The notes: generated by a model not told the origin, from the sequence alone. A stretch of DNA of 34,272 nt from Candidatus Heimdallarchaeota archaeon (GCA_015523565.1 WAKA01000037.1:1-34272), one strand, 5' to 3'; shown: positions 8,811-17,396, counted from the first letter of the stretch. A program made the numbers and translations.

Positions 8811-9191
8811 TCACCTGTTTGCCAAAAGTAAGCAATATTCCTCATACATTGAAGATATCGCCTCTCTTATTCTTTTTTTGTCTTCTTCTCTCTCCAAAGA
8901 ATCACACATGTATTCCTGTAACTTCAGCAAGGTTCCCATCGTTCTTTTTCTCCTTTTATAAGGTGTCATCTCATTCCCATGAATATATTCAAGTTTATTC
9001 TCTTCATGGTAGTTGATTATTGCCTTCCAAAGAAATGCATAGGCTATTCTTGAATCAATGTCAATTCTATTGACCATTTGGTTAAACATACCTTGAACTA
9101 CATACTTGATTTTCTTTTGTCCTTCTGTAAGAACCAATGATTCACTAAAGATCAACAATTCTTCAATTGCATCTTTTTTAAACTTCAACAT
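8811..9191 (-). CDS. hypothetical helical protein
   Basis: A 126-residue protein with no recognised family. It is predicted to be almost all helical and charged, with a Lys/Arg-rich segment near residues 78-84 (YKRRKRTMG) and an acidic/basic C-terminal helix pair. No membrane segment, cysteine cluster or enzyme motif is visible. It lies between the two-CW-like gene and the zinc-ribbon membrane protein, all on the minus strand but separated by 144 and 56 bp, so co-transcription is uncertain. It reads as a real gene because the frame fills the interval and nothing competes on the other strand. Confidence 0.55.
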   Translation of the reverse strand: MLKFKKDAIEELLIFSESLVLTEGQKKIKYVVQGMFNQMVNRIDIDSRIAYAFLWKAIINYHEENKLEYIHGNEMTPYKRRKRTMGTLLKLQEYMCDSLEREEDKKRIREAISSMYEEYCLLLANR

Positions 9192-9247
9192 TACCTTATT
9201 CTTTCGTCAAACAGATTAATAAATTTTCTCAAAAATTAATAAACTAA

Positions 9248-10150
9248 TTAAATAAGCGCTTGCCTACATTTTTTGCATAATTCCGTATTTTCTGGGTTTG
9301 CTTCACCACAATTTGTACAATACCATGAATCAGATCCTTTGACATGATAGTGATGCTTGTTTTTTGAATGAATGACTGGTGTATTGTCATATTTTGTTTT
9401 TGTCAATCTAACACCTACCACAAGACCAAAATAACCAAAAAATAGATAAGCAATCAATTTTTGGTATGTCTGTATTGGAAATGCGTTTAAAACAGGAATG
9501 TTGGAGGTTTTTACTAGTTTAAATCCATCCAGAAGGTTGATGATTGTAAAAAGGGCTAATAAAAAGAGAAGGACGTAATCCACCCAAATTAATTTTGTTT
9601 TCTTGTATGGCAAATCTCTTGCAAAAATAAGCATGATATACCATAAAATGCAGACAATGGTAATCAATATATAAAGCAATGCAACCCAAAATCCATGTTC
9701 TTGCCAAAAATACTGTACTGGAAAACTCAAATCAAATATCCCCACTCCGATCAACATAGGTCCAGTCAAAACACCACCGACAATGGCAATCCAAAGAACT
9801 ATCGTGGAAAACAAACTTTCATTTCTCATCTGCCGAAATGAAAAAGTGAAAAATGGAATCATCAGTATCCCTGATAAAACCAAAGTAAAATTAAAAATGT
9901 CGGGATGCGGTGGGGCATATCTTTTTTCTGTAGTTCCATCGGAGAATACTTCAATGTAGTCTCTTCTTACACCCAATTCAGAAAAGAATTGCTTAAAAAA
10001 GTCATATTTCCCATTTGGTGTTTCATAAAGGAGAATTGCAAGAAACGTCCCAAACAAGAATATCACCCCTGCAAGGAGAATGCTGGCAGGTGGGATGTAA
10101 TCCAAAAACTGTCTGTCCTCCTCCTTAATGACATATTTTCTTTGTTGCAT
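9248..10150 (-). CDS. six-helix membrane protein with C-terminal zinc ribbon
   Basis: A 300-residue integral membrane protein. About six hydrophobic helices are seen (near 21-41, 86-105, 115-140, 150-172, 186-207 and 232-250). An FSELG motif after helix 1 and an N-F-x-L-V-L-S-G start of helix 2 recall DUF998-type membrane proteins, but this is a weak resemblance. The C-terminal tail ends in a clear zinc ribbon C-x2-C-x10-C-x2-C (WYCTNCGEANPENTELCKKC), placed on the cytosolic side if the N-terminus is cytosolic. Such ribbons are common on archaeal membrane proteins and probably mediate protein contacts. It is divergent from the Hsp70-like gene. Function unknown. Confidence 0.7.
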   Translation of the reverse strand: MQQRKYVIKEEDRQFLDYIPPASILLAGVIFLFGTFLAILLYETPNGKYDFFKQFFSELGVRRDYIEVFSDGTTEKRYAPPHPDIFNFTLVLSGILMIPFFTFSFRQMRNESLFSTIVLWIAIVGGVLTGPMLIGVGIFDLSFPVQYFWQEHGFWVALLYILITIVCILWYIMLIFARDLPYKKTKLIWVDYVLLFLLALFTIINLLDGFKLVKTSNIPVLNAFPIQTYQKLIAYLFFGYFGLVVGVRLTKTKYDNTPVIHSKNKHHYHVKGSDSWYCTNCGEANPENTELCKKCRQALI

Positions 10151-10229
10151 GATTTTGAAACAAATCAGATAAATATAATATCTTCACGGATGAAAAATGG
10201 AAAATAGGCATTCAATTTTTACTTTATTG

Positions 10230-10250
10230 TGTTCCTGACAAATGGGAACA
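10230..10250. promoter_or_regulatory. palindrome in divergent promoter region
   Basis: TGTTCC (10230-10235) and GGAACA (10245-10250) form a perfect 6-bp inverted repeat with a 9-base centre in the gap between two divergent genes. It sits next to an AT-rich TTTAATAT stretch. It could be an operator for the Hsp70-like gene; no binding protein is known. Confidence 0.35.
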
Positions 10251-10324
10251 TTTAATATCAATGCCAATGCAAAAAGATTAGAGAAAGCTTATTTCGAGCG
10301 TCTTTAAGTAATTTATCAATCTAA

Positions 10325-13099
10325 TTGGAGAGGATATGTATTTCTCAAAATCAAGCTTATGATCTATTAACCACTAAATATCTTCCGAACCCTTCCGATG
10401 GGGAATTGCAGATGATTTCCGACCTCTTTAAGGACTGGCTAAGATCGAAGAATGAAGGGCTTTTGGTTCATATGTTTCAGATTATCGATAGCCATGAATC
10501 TCAAGAGGTTAGGAATCTTGCATTGGATCATATTCAACGATTTTTACCCTCTCAAAAAAGGGAATTGGTCTTAAATCTCTGGATAACACACCCCCTGCCG
10601 TCCTTGAAAGACTTCATCAAGCAACTTGTCGATACCTATCGTGACAAAATCAAAAAGCCATTGCTTTCTGCATTGTTTGTCATGTTAGATGAGCTTATCA
10701 AACTAGAGGAAATGGATCCAGATCTCATATATCTTGATACTTATCTGGAAGACATGGATCCCTCATTGGGAAGCCTTTTGTTTGAAAGGGCTGGCAAGCT
10801 CAAGAAAAAACTCTTCGCAACTCGTCCTCCCCAGATTTTTAGCGACGAAAATGTATCCATTGCAGATCTTCTCAGCAAAAAAGATTATGATACACTTTGG
10901 CAATCCGTTTTGAATTACCCATTCCCTTTTATCTGTGAAATGATCAAGACCCTTGAAGAAGAGGGATGGACTCCTGATGACTTGGAGATCCGGCGTTTCA
11001 AAGACATTCTTGCTGAATATCTTGGAAATGAAGGGTGGAAACCAATTGAACATGTGCTTGATTTGACATTGTCCATTCGTGATCCAAAAACACAAAGTTT
11101 CCGAAAATTGACGCAAACAGAAACCCGGATGAAACTGATTGACATCAAAATCTCCCCAATTATCTTCACTCGTCCAGATAGAATCCCAAAAATGCCGTTT
11201 GTCAATAGGGGAAGATTCAATCTTGTAGATAATGCCTTGGGGATTTCTATCTATCAGGAAAGGGTAAGATACTCTTCTTTTACTGGAAAACTTCATATTC
11301 CAATTTATTCTTCGAATGGTGTTCAAATTGCAGAGATTGTTGCGTTTGCCTCTCAGACATCTTCTTTCCACATGGACGAAGATGGTCTATATTTTTCTAT
11401 TAAGACAAAGGGTGGAACTTATTCTGTAGACCTTGATGCTCTTGCTTCATTTCTTCTCCCGTTTAATCAACATACTGAACTCATTGCCGCGGCTATTCCC
11501 GTCATGCTTTCCGATGCTACTGGACGAAAAAGATTGATCATCGAAGCTATGAAGCTCCTTTCAGACCTGCAGCAAGGTCGATCTTTCTCAATTTTTGACC
11601 TTAAGGAAGAAGTTCCAATTGTAAATCACACAAAAAATTCATGTTGCTCTCTTGCTTTCGATTTCGGCAACTATTTCACAAAAGTGGGCGTCATTCCTTC
11701 AACATGCAACCATCGACCTGTATTCTTTGAGTTCCCTTCCGCAATCTATTATTTGACTCCTTCCCAAAAATTTGTTGGAGACATTCTCTACCAAAAAGAA
11801 ATTGAGGGAGAACCAGTTGATCCAACTTTAATCTTTACAGATATACAATACGGATTGGCACACGGGACTACCCATACAATCCGGGTACAAAATCTCACAA
11901 TTGATGTCCAGACAGCTACAAGTAATTTCATTGAGGAGGTCATCAAAATTGTCATGCAAGAAATTGATTATCCAATATCTACAGTGGTGTTTTCACATCA
12001 AAGTAACGTTCCTCTCAAATATCTGGTTTGGATGAAACAACAATTCCACAATCTTGGCTTTGAAACAGTAACTGGTCTGAATTCTGCCCTGTCCCATATT
12101 TTGGCAGATTATCGGCTGAAAAAGACAAAAGGTGTATACTTGTATGTCAATGTCAATGAAAATGGAACTGAATTAACGCTGGTGGAACTTCCTCCACAAA
12201 AAACAAAGAAAAGAAAGGAAACTGAATTGCTAAAGGTAAACCAGCCTGCTCCGAAAATTGTAGTTCAAAGATATGTACCTTATGGACTGCCCCAGCTTTT
12301 AGAGAAACTGAAGAAATTCGTTCCTGACAATGTTCCCGATCTTGATAAAAACAGAATGGTTGTCAATGGTGTTCAAGAGTTGTTTACTCAATTTGAAAGT
12401 CATATATTTCCAAACCCCATATTTATTGATTCCAATAATGATTGTGAATATTGCATTGACACATCTCTTTTCTTTGACTTTGAAAAGCTTAGTTTTGTTC
12501 TGAGAGATATTTTTTACCATGGGCTTGATCAAGGAATCCCCAAATCTAAAATCTCTGGTATCATCTTTTCAGGTCTTGGAAAAATGTATCCTGATTTGGC
12601 CCGTTTTATATTCAACTATTTTGACAAACAATTTCCAATTGTTGTTCTCGATGATCCTGACATTTGTGCCAAAGGTCTTGGGATCTTTGGAAATGGCCAG
12701 CAGATAGAGGCTCCACTCGGCTATGAAATCATGCTTAGAACTAGTGATGAAGGACTCATGACGTTTCAGACATTGTTTCAAGAAGGTGAAAAAATTACAG
12801 GGATGTCCAAGAAGTTCCAGATCAACATGGAGACAAAACTTGACACCATAGCACTTGACGTATGGACGAAACGCAGCAATTACGAAAAGGCCATTGAAAA
12901 AGAAGAACACGAGCATTCCAATATAGAAGATCAATACATTTTTGATAAATTGACCCCATTTCCAAGATTATTGCCGATTTCAAAGTGGAAAAATCCCATT
13001 ATTTTTGCAGGTATTGACAAATTTGGCAGGTTTGGTCTCTCCATTCACGAAAAGGATACTGATGAAATTGTGTTGGATTATATCTCCCCCATGCTTTAA
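10325..13099 (+). CDS. large Hsp70-like (ASKHA) protein with novel N-terminal half and degenerate ATPase motifs
   Basis: A 924-residue cytosolic protein starting with TTG at 10325. Residues 1 to about 250 are helical and look like alpha-solenoid repeats. Residues about 290-420 form a beta-rich domain of unknown type. From about 440 on the order of elements is that of Hsp70: phosphate-1-like FDFGNYFTKVG (445-455), PSAIYYLTPSQKFVGD (471-486), a helix ending in GLNSALSHILADY (584-596), the phosphate-2 position YVNVNENGTELTLVE (607-621), the adenosine loop FSGLGKMYPDLARF (748-761), DPDICAKGLGIFG (777-789), and a beta-domain like the Hsp70 substrate-binding sandwich (about 797-850). The DLGGGT motif is lost (NVNENGT), as is the conserved NEPT (NSAL), so ATP hydrolysis is doubtful. 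The alpha-helical lid is absent. Its stop overlaps the stop of the convergent HD gene by 4 bp. A chaperone or scaffold role is inferred from fold only. Confidence 0.75.
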   Translation: MERICISQNQAYDLLTTKYLPNPSDGELQMISDLFKDWLRSKNEGLLVHMFQIIDSHESQEVRNLALDHIQRFLPSQKRELVLNLWITHPLPSLKDFIKQLVDTYRDKIKKPLLSALFVMLDELIKLEEMDPDLIYLDTYLEDMDPSLGSLLFERAGKLKKKLFATRPPQIFSDENVSIADLLSKKDYDTLWQSVLNYPFPFICEMIKTLEEEGWTPDDLEIRRFKDILAEYLGNEGWKPIEHVLDLTLSIRDPKTQSFRKLTQTETRMKLIDIKISPIIFTRPDRIPKMPFVNRGRFNLVDNALGISIYQERVRYSSFTGKLHIPIYSSNGVQIAEIVAFASQTSSFHMDEDGLYFSIKTKGGTYSVDLDALASFLLPFNQHTELIAAAIPVMLSDATGRKRLIIEAMKLLSDLQQGRSFSIFDLKEEVPIVNHTKNSCCSLAFDFGNYFTKVGVIPSTCNHRPVFFEFPSAIYYLTPSQKFVGDILYQKEIEGEPVDPTLIFTDIQYGLAHGTTHTIRVQNLTIDVQTATSNFIEEVIKIVMQEIDYPISTVVFSHQSNVPLKYLVWMKQQFHNLGFETVTGLNSALSHILADYRLKKTKGVYLYVNVNENGTELTLVELPPQKTKKRKETELLKVNQPAPKIVVQRYVPYGLPQLLEKLKKFVPDNVPDLDKNRMVVNGVQELFTQFESHIFPNPIFIDSNNDCEYCIDTSLFFDFEKLSFVLRDIFYHGLDQGIPKSKISGIIFSGLGKMYPDLARFIFNYFDKQFPIVVLDDPDICAKGLGIFGNGQQIEAPLGYEIMLRTSDEGLMTFQTLFQEGEKITGMSKKFQINMETKLDTIALDVWTKRSNYEKAIEKEEHEHSNIEDQYIFDKLTPFPRLLPISKWKNPIIFAGIDKFGRFGLSIHEKDTDEIVLDYISPML

Positions 13100-13671
13100 C
13101 CATTGTCCCCTTTGTTTATCCTGTCCACAATCTCTTCATACAACCGAATTCCAGCATCTGAAAATATGTATTCTTGAGCTGATTTCAGGAATGATTGTAT
13201 TTCTTCTCGGGGCATTCTGTCAGCATATGCCATTGCCTGTATACACATTTCCAGTTTATCCAATTCTTTCACCTTCCTTGCATCAATGGTCTCTTGCTCT
13301 ATATATTCAAGTACCAGTTCCTTTACTTGTCGGATTGTTGATGTCGGCGTGATTTTTAACAGCAATTGCATTGCTTCTCTTTCTTTTCTGTCCTTTTCTT
13401 CCTTTTTTTTCCTGTCTTTGTGATGGCCTTTCTGCCAAACAATGTCTCCAGTAATGCTTTCTGCAAGGTCATGAACCAATGCCATTTGGATCAACTTGTT
13501 TTTTGCAGGATCGTGTTCATCAATCAACAGAATTGCCAAAAGTGCAACCATAAAACTATGATCTGCAATACTTTCAGCATCTGAAATCCCTACATCCATC
13601 CATCCTGTTCTTTTTATCTCTTTTAACTGATAGTACACCATTAGTCGATCCAATAAACCTGCATTTTTCAT
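13096..13671 (-). CDS. HD-domain 5'-deoxynucleotidase-like protein (YfbR/HDDC2 family)
   Basis: A 191-residue metal-dependent phosphohydrolase. The family signature is clear: KRTGW at about 20-24, SIADHS with His38, HDLAES with His67-Asp68 and Glu71, and GDI at 75-77, with a further Asp in KELDKLEM toward the C-terminus. YfbR/HDDC2 proteins remove the 5'-phosphate from deoxynucleoside monophosphates, so a role in nucleotide pool control is likely. It starts 3 bp after the stop of the upstream membrane-protein gene, so the two are probably co-transcribed. A Lys/Glu-rich insertion near residues 80-100 (KGHHKDRKKKEEKDRKE) is longer than in bacterial members. Its stop overlaps that of the convergent Hsp70-like gene. 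Confidence 0.9.
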   Translation of the reverse strand: MKNAGLLDRLMVYYQLKEIKRTGWMDVGISDAESIADHSFMVALLAILLIDEHDPAKNKLIQMALVHDLAESITGDIVWQKGHHKDRKKKEEKDRKEREAMQLLLKITPTSTIRQVKELVLEYIEQETIDARKVKELDKLEMCIQAMAYADRMPREEIQSFLKSAQEYIFSDAGIRLYEEIVDRINKGDNG

Positions 13672-13674
13672 GGT

Positions 13675-14085
13675 TTACCCTTCCAAGGATTTTAGGCGAC
13701 TGACTGTGAACTCATCTCTTCGCTCTTTCAGAATTTTGCTTGTTTTCATTTCTTTTAACAAAAGTGGGAAAAGGAGAAAGGAAAGGAGGGTATTGAATAA
13801 TAGATATCCAACGTTTACAGTGCTCAGGTAAAGATTTACCAAAGCAACTGCCACAATGACGATTTCAATGATTAAGGTCGCCTGAATCCCCTGAGAAAGA
13901 AATGATGCAAATTTGACTGTGTCCAAGGACATGTCTTCCTTAATCTGCAAAGGCAGGAATACACCAAGTGAAATAAAGGGGATGAAAAAAATAAGCAACA
14001 ATGGAGACCCAATACTTAATGTCGTTGTGACGGCTAGAATTGCGAATAGAAACCCAATTGATTTAAAAATGACGATATTCAACAT
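13675..14085 (-). CDS. small four-helix membrane protein
   Basis: A 136-residue integral membrane protein of unknown family. Four hydrophobic helices are visible (about 5-25, 27-45, 62-85 and 92-110), followed by a charged cytosolic tail (KEMKTSKILKERRDE). No catalytic or transport motif is seen. It ends 3 bp before the start of the HD-domain gene, which suggests one operon, and lies downstream of the Lrp-type regulator on the same strand with a 67-bp gap. Confidence 0.6.
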   Translation of the reverse strand: MLNIVIFKSIGFLFAILAVTTTLSIGSPLLLIFFIPFISLGVFLPLQIKEDMSLDTVKFASFLSQGIQATLIIEIVIVAVALVNLYLSTVNVGYLLFNTLLSFLLFPLLLKEMKTSKILKERRDEFTVSRLKSLEG

Positions 14086-14152
14086 AGTTTCTTCAAATTT
14101 CTTAAAATTAAACCCTATGTTTGCTATTCATATGTTTGTCATTAGAGATATG

Positions 14153-14779
14153 CTATTTGTTCGGCACCTTTTTTGAAAAATTTGTTGCTCGTTCTTGCCT
14201 AAATCCATCCCTATACTCATCAAAGCTAATCATCGTAATTGTATTTGCAATGCCTGGAATATTCCTCATCTCTTCAATAATTAAATCGCTTAGCATGTTC
14301 ATGTGGGGAATGGCAATTTCAACTAAGAAATCGTGGGAACCTGTAATGATATTGACCCTTGTGACATACCTTATTCTAGATATCAATTTTGCTACAGTTG
14401 CTTGTCTATATTCGGTTCCCGCTGTTTTTGCATCATAGCCCACTAAAATAAAAGCCCGAAGGGGCAATCCACATTTGTTATAATTTAATTTTGCTGTAAA
14501 CCTGTCAATTATGCCCTTTTCCTTTAATTTCTTAATTCTCTCATGTGCAGTGGCTCTTGCAATACGTGCCTTATTTGCAATGGCTTGTGTACTTTGACGT
14601 GAATCAATCAGTAATTCGCGTAAAATCACTGCATCTGTTTTGTCAATGAGATTCAGTTCCAATAGGTGATCAATTAACCAGTTCGAAGGCTGATGGACTA
14701 AACTTTCATGAGTGTTCCATTCACTCATGGATTTCCTTGATAACTGCAGATTAAATGGTTTTACATCTATAGTTGACAT
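14153..14779 (-). CDS. Lrp/AsnC-family transcriptional regulator
   Basis: A 208-residue DNA-binding regulator. The winged-helix DNA-binding domain is at about residues 48-95, with the helix-turn-helix around STQAIANKARIARATAHERI. The RAM ligand-binding/oligomerisation domain follows at about 108-187, with the GSHDF loop that typically senses amino acids. It carries an extra N-terminal segment of about 45 residues not usual for Lrp proteins. It is divergent from the trans-sulfuration enzyme gene, and a 14-bp motif is repeated at both ends of their shared intergenic region. One copy begins 27 bp upstream of its own start, where its TATA box would be. Control of the PLP enzyme in response to a sulfur amino acid, with autorepression, is inferred. 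Confidence 0.9.
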   Translation of the reverse strand: MSTIDVKPFNLQLSRKSMSEWNTHESLVHQPSNWLIDHLLELNLIDKTDAVILRELLIDSRQSTQAIANKARIARATAHERIKKLKEKGIIDRFTAKLNYNKCGLPLRAFILVGYDAKTAGTEYRQATVAKLISRIRYVTRVNIITGSHDFLVEIAIPHMNMLSDLIIEEMRNIPGIANTITMISFDEYRDGFRQERATNFSKKVPNK

Positions 14780-14805
14780 ATTGGTGAACCTTTTTCTTTT
14801 TCCCT

Positions 14806-14819
14806 GACGAAATGTCGGA
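14806..14819 (+). promoter_or_regulatory. operator candidate, copy 1 (GACGAAATGTCGGA)
   Basis: This 14-mer matches the copy at 14932-14945 in 12 of 14 bases (consensus GACGAAWTGTYGGA). Its core GAC-GAAAT-GTC is an inverted repeat with an AT-rich centre, as in Lrp-family sites. It starts 27 bp upstream of the regulator's start codon, so binding would cover the regulator's own core promoter. Confidence 0.6.
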
Positions 14820-14931
14820 GGAACACTTGATTTTCATATTTTTGGTTATTTTCTCCCGAACAATTGACCCTTGAATGAAGAAGACATTAAATAACATAAC
14901 CTCTCATATTAAATCGTATTTTGGATAATCC

Positions 14932-14945
14932 GACGAATTGTTGGA
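14932..14945 (+). promoter_or_regulatory. operator candidate, copy 2 (GACGAATTGTTGGA)
   Basis: Second copy of the 14-mer in the same orientation, 126 bp from the first, i.e. about 12 helical turns, placing both sites on one face of the DNA. It lies just upstream of the AT-rich probable TATA region (about 14955-14969) of the PLP enzyme gene. The wider form CCGAC-GAATT-GTTGG is an imperfect 15-bp palindrome. Confidence 0.6.
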
Positions 14946-14984
14946 TGATTCCAAAAAAAATGTAATAACCGTTGGTTGATTGTT

Positions 14985-16214
14985 ATGGAGAAAGATAAGG
15001 ATTTCTCACAAATGGGTGAACAAACCCTTGCAATTCACGGTGGTCTTGACTGGAAAGATATTTACCCATATCCTGTCAATGCCCCAATTTTCGCATCTTC
15101 GACCTTTGCTTTTCAAAATGTCGATCATGGTGCCCGAATTTTTCAGGGAGAAGAACCAGGTGGGTATACCTATGGACGTCTTGCTAACCCCACTGTACGT
15201 GATGCTGAACAAAGACTTGCAAACTTGGAGCATAGTGAGGATTGTGTATTGCTTGCAAGCGGAATGGCCGCCGTGTCTACCCTGATTTTTACAATTCTTC
15301 AAAAAGGAGACCATCTTGTGGCAGATAATACCTTGTATGGGGGAACCATGAGTCTCTTTACTCACGAATTGGAAAAACACGGTATCGAGGTAACCCTTGT
15401 TGACGCATCCGATCCTGAAAATGTAAGGAAAGCATTGAAAGACAATACAAAACTTATTTATTTCGAAACACCTACAAACCCCACTCTTAGGCTTGTTCCC
15501 ATAAGACCAATCGTTGAAATTGCAAAAGAATGCAATGTCCTGACTGCACTAGACTCAACATTCATGTCACCAATTCTTATGCGTCCAATTGATATGGGTG
15601 TGGATTTTGTGATCCATTCTGCAACAAAATACCTAAATGGTCAATCTGATGTAATTGCAGGTGCAATTTGCGGTCAAAAGGAATGGATAGACCAATGCAG
15701 GATGACTGCTGTCCATCATGGTGGAATATTGGGTCCATTTGAGGCATACTTGCTGTCACGGGGAATGAAAACACTGAAAATCAGAATGGATGCCCACGAA
15801 AGAGGGGCAAGAATTGTCGCAGATTTTCTCGCATCGCATCCACTGGTAGAAAAGGTCTATTACCCTGGCTTGGCATCTCATCCTCAACATGAACTCGCAA
15901 AAGAACAACAGAATGGATTTGGCGCAATGATTGGTTTTGAACTCAAAGGAGACTTGGAAACCGCCAAAAAATTCGTTGACCATCTGAACTTGATCACGCG
16001 TGCTGTTTCATTGGGCGGCGTAGAAAGTCTGTTAACCCATCCTGCCTCAACTACACATTCAATTGTTGATGAAGAGGACAGAAAACGTGCAGGGATTACA
16101 GACACATATATGCGGTTGTCTGTTGGTTTGGAGGACCCTGAAGACATCATCAAGGATATGGAACAAGCATTTGCAGTTATTGAGAAAGACCTCAAAATGG
16201 AGTTAAGCCATTAG
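14985..16214 (+). CDS. PLP-dependent Cys/Met metabolism enzyme (cystathionine gamma-lyase/synthase or methionine gamma-lyase family)
   Basis: A 409-residue cytosolic enzyme of the trans-sulfuration family. The PLP lysine is K215 in SATKYLNGQSDV. Other family motifs are YTYGRLANPT, LASGMAAVS, ETPTNPTLRL, and the C-terminal SLGGVESLLTHPASTTHS. Methionine gamma-lyases normally carry a Cys in the TLYGCT motif; here it is TLYGGT, as in cystathionine gamma-lyases and -synthases, so the exact reaction is open. A TTG at 14976 adds only three codons, so the ATG at 14985 is preferred. The divergent Lrp-type regulator and the repeated motif in the gap suggest amino-acid-responsive control. As a lyase it would release 2-oxo acid, ammonia and a thiol or sulfide. 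Confidence 0.92.
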   Translation: MEKDKDFSQMGEQTLAIHGGLDWKDIYPYPVNAPIFASSTFAFQNVDHGARIFQGEEPGGYTYGRLANPTVRDAEQRLANLEHSEDCVLLASGMAAVSTLIFTILQKGDHLVADNTLYGGTMSLFTHELEKHGIEVTLVDASDPENVRKALKDNTKLIYFETPTNPTLRLVPIRPIVEIAKECNVLTALDSTFMSPILMRPIDMGVDFVIHSATKYLNGQSDVIAGAICGQKEWIDQCRMTAVHHGGILGPFEAYLLSRGMKTLKIRMDAHERGARIVADFLASHPLVEKVYYPGLASHPQHELAKEQQNGFGAMIGFELKGDLETAKKFVDHLNLITRAVSLGGVESLLTHPASTTHSIVDEEDRKRAGITDTYMRLSVGLEDPEDIIKDMEQAFAVIEKDLKMELSH

Positions 16215-16254
16215 GGGAAAGTAATTAACTTGCCTTTCATATATATGTTCGTAA

Positions 16255-16917
16255 ATGGATGAACAACAATACACTGCTGAAATAGAAGTGTCTCGAAAGT
16301 CATTGTTCTTAGTTCTGAAACCAATCACTGGTGGTCAGGACATCATCCTCCCTTTAGCTGAAGTCAAACCTTCAAGTACCTTGTGCTACCAGTACGACCT
16401 TTGGGAAAATGCCCTCGACAATCTAGACCCTGACGAAATGCCAATAATCAACAAGGCAAAATTAGAAAGCCAAATTCAAACCTTGCTGGATCAAATAACT
16501 GCTCATAGATCAATTCCGTGTGATTGTGATGAAGATATCTCCACCCGATATTTCAGAGGCTTCAAACTAGAGACAAAGAAAGGTCAATATGTTCTATCTA
16601 TTCTTGTCTATTCCAATGAAACCCAAAGTATCCTCACATTTGAAGTCAATACATCTCCAAATAGTATTGAACTACTCAAGTTCTTAATTGAAATAATTGA
16701 ATATGGTACAAAACATGCCCATTATCAAACCTTTGATTTAATTGACTTTTCTGAGATTGTCCATCGAGGCTACGATATTGTTCTTTCTGCTGGAGAAGCT
16801 CTTGAAAACTGGAAATTTGAATTAGGGGTTGATTTGTCAAAAGAGGAAAATTCACTCTATAAAAAAGCGGAAAGATTACTACAGGCGGCCTTAGATTTCC
16901 AAGAGAATAACCTTTAG
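16255..16917 (+). CDS. hypothetical protein
   Basis: A 220-residue soluble protein of unknown family. A beta-rich N-terminal part (about 5-35) is followed by a helical, acidic segment, a short CDCDED motif near residues 89-94, a second beta-hairpin part (about 100-130) and a helical C-terminus. No signal peptide or membrane helix is seen. A TAATTAAC box at about 16221-16229 lies about 27 nt before the ATG, which fits a leaderless transcript and supports the gene being real. It ends in a 4-bp stop-to-stop overlap with the convergent membrane protein gene. Confidence 0.6.
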   Translation: MDEQQYTAEIEVSRKSLFLVLKPITGGQDIILPLAEVKPSSTLCYQYDLWENALDNLDPDEMPIINKAKLESQIQTLLDQITAHRSIPCDCDEDISTRYFRGFKLETKKGQYVLSILVYSNETQSILTFEVNTSPNSIELLKFLIEIIEYGTKHAHYQTFDLIDFSEIVHRGYDIVLSAGEALENWKFELGVDLSKEENSLYKKAERLLQAALDFQENNL

Positions 16918-17396
16918 TCTTCCTTTGAGAGATAGTAAAAATAGAATGCCCATAATATCATCAAAGCAAGATTCCCCCATCCGATAGCCAATGACATCTC
17001 CTTGTTGAAATTTGAAAGACCTACGTCTGCTTCACTTCCTGAAATGGCTCCTGTTACTGTGACATTTACTATGAAAAATGCCAATAACTCTGTAATGAAC
17101 ATTGGTAAAAATATTTGGGTCCATGAGGGAACTCGATTGAATAAATCCTCACGGTTTGCCAAACCAATTACCAATGCCAAAAATGTAATTTGCAAAAGAA
17201 CAAGGATTACTGCGACTAGTGCCCAATTTGATTTCTCAAGAGGCAATGGTTTGTATAGGAAACCCAATTTTGTTTCAACAGGGTTTTGAACAGCCAAATA
17301 AAAGAGCAAGCCAATGGAAACCAAAGCCAAACTCATTGAAATAACAAATGTTCTCCCCGCTGGATTTTCTACATATCTTTCAGTCAAGCTACTCAT
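16914..17396 (-). CDS. four-helix membrane protein
   Basis: A 160-residue integral membrane protein with four hydrophobic helices (about 17-36, 58-82, 93-113 and 138-156). A polar loop (SGSEADVGLSNFNKE) separates helices 3 and 4. The N-terminus is short and charged, the C-terminus ends in YYLSKED. No family is recognised and no catalytic residues stand out. It is convergent with the 16255 gene (4-bp overlap TTAG) and divergent from the SBDS operon. Confidence 0.6.
   Translation of the reverse strand: MSSLTERYVENPAGRTFVISMSLALVSIGLLFYLAVQNPVETKLGFLYKPLPLEKSNWALVAVILVLLQITFLALVIGLANREDLFNRVPSWTQIFLPMFITELLAFFIVNVTVTGAISGSEADVGLSNFNKEMSLAIGWGNLALMILWAFYFYYLSKED

Noticed and set aside
10763..11371. 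202-codon minus-strand frame inside the Hsp70-like gene
   Set aside because: It is the antisense shadow of a longer frame with recognisable domain order and has low-complexity, unlikely protein composition.
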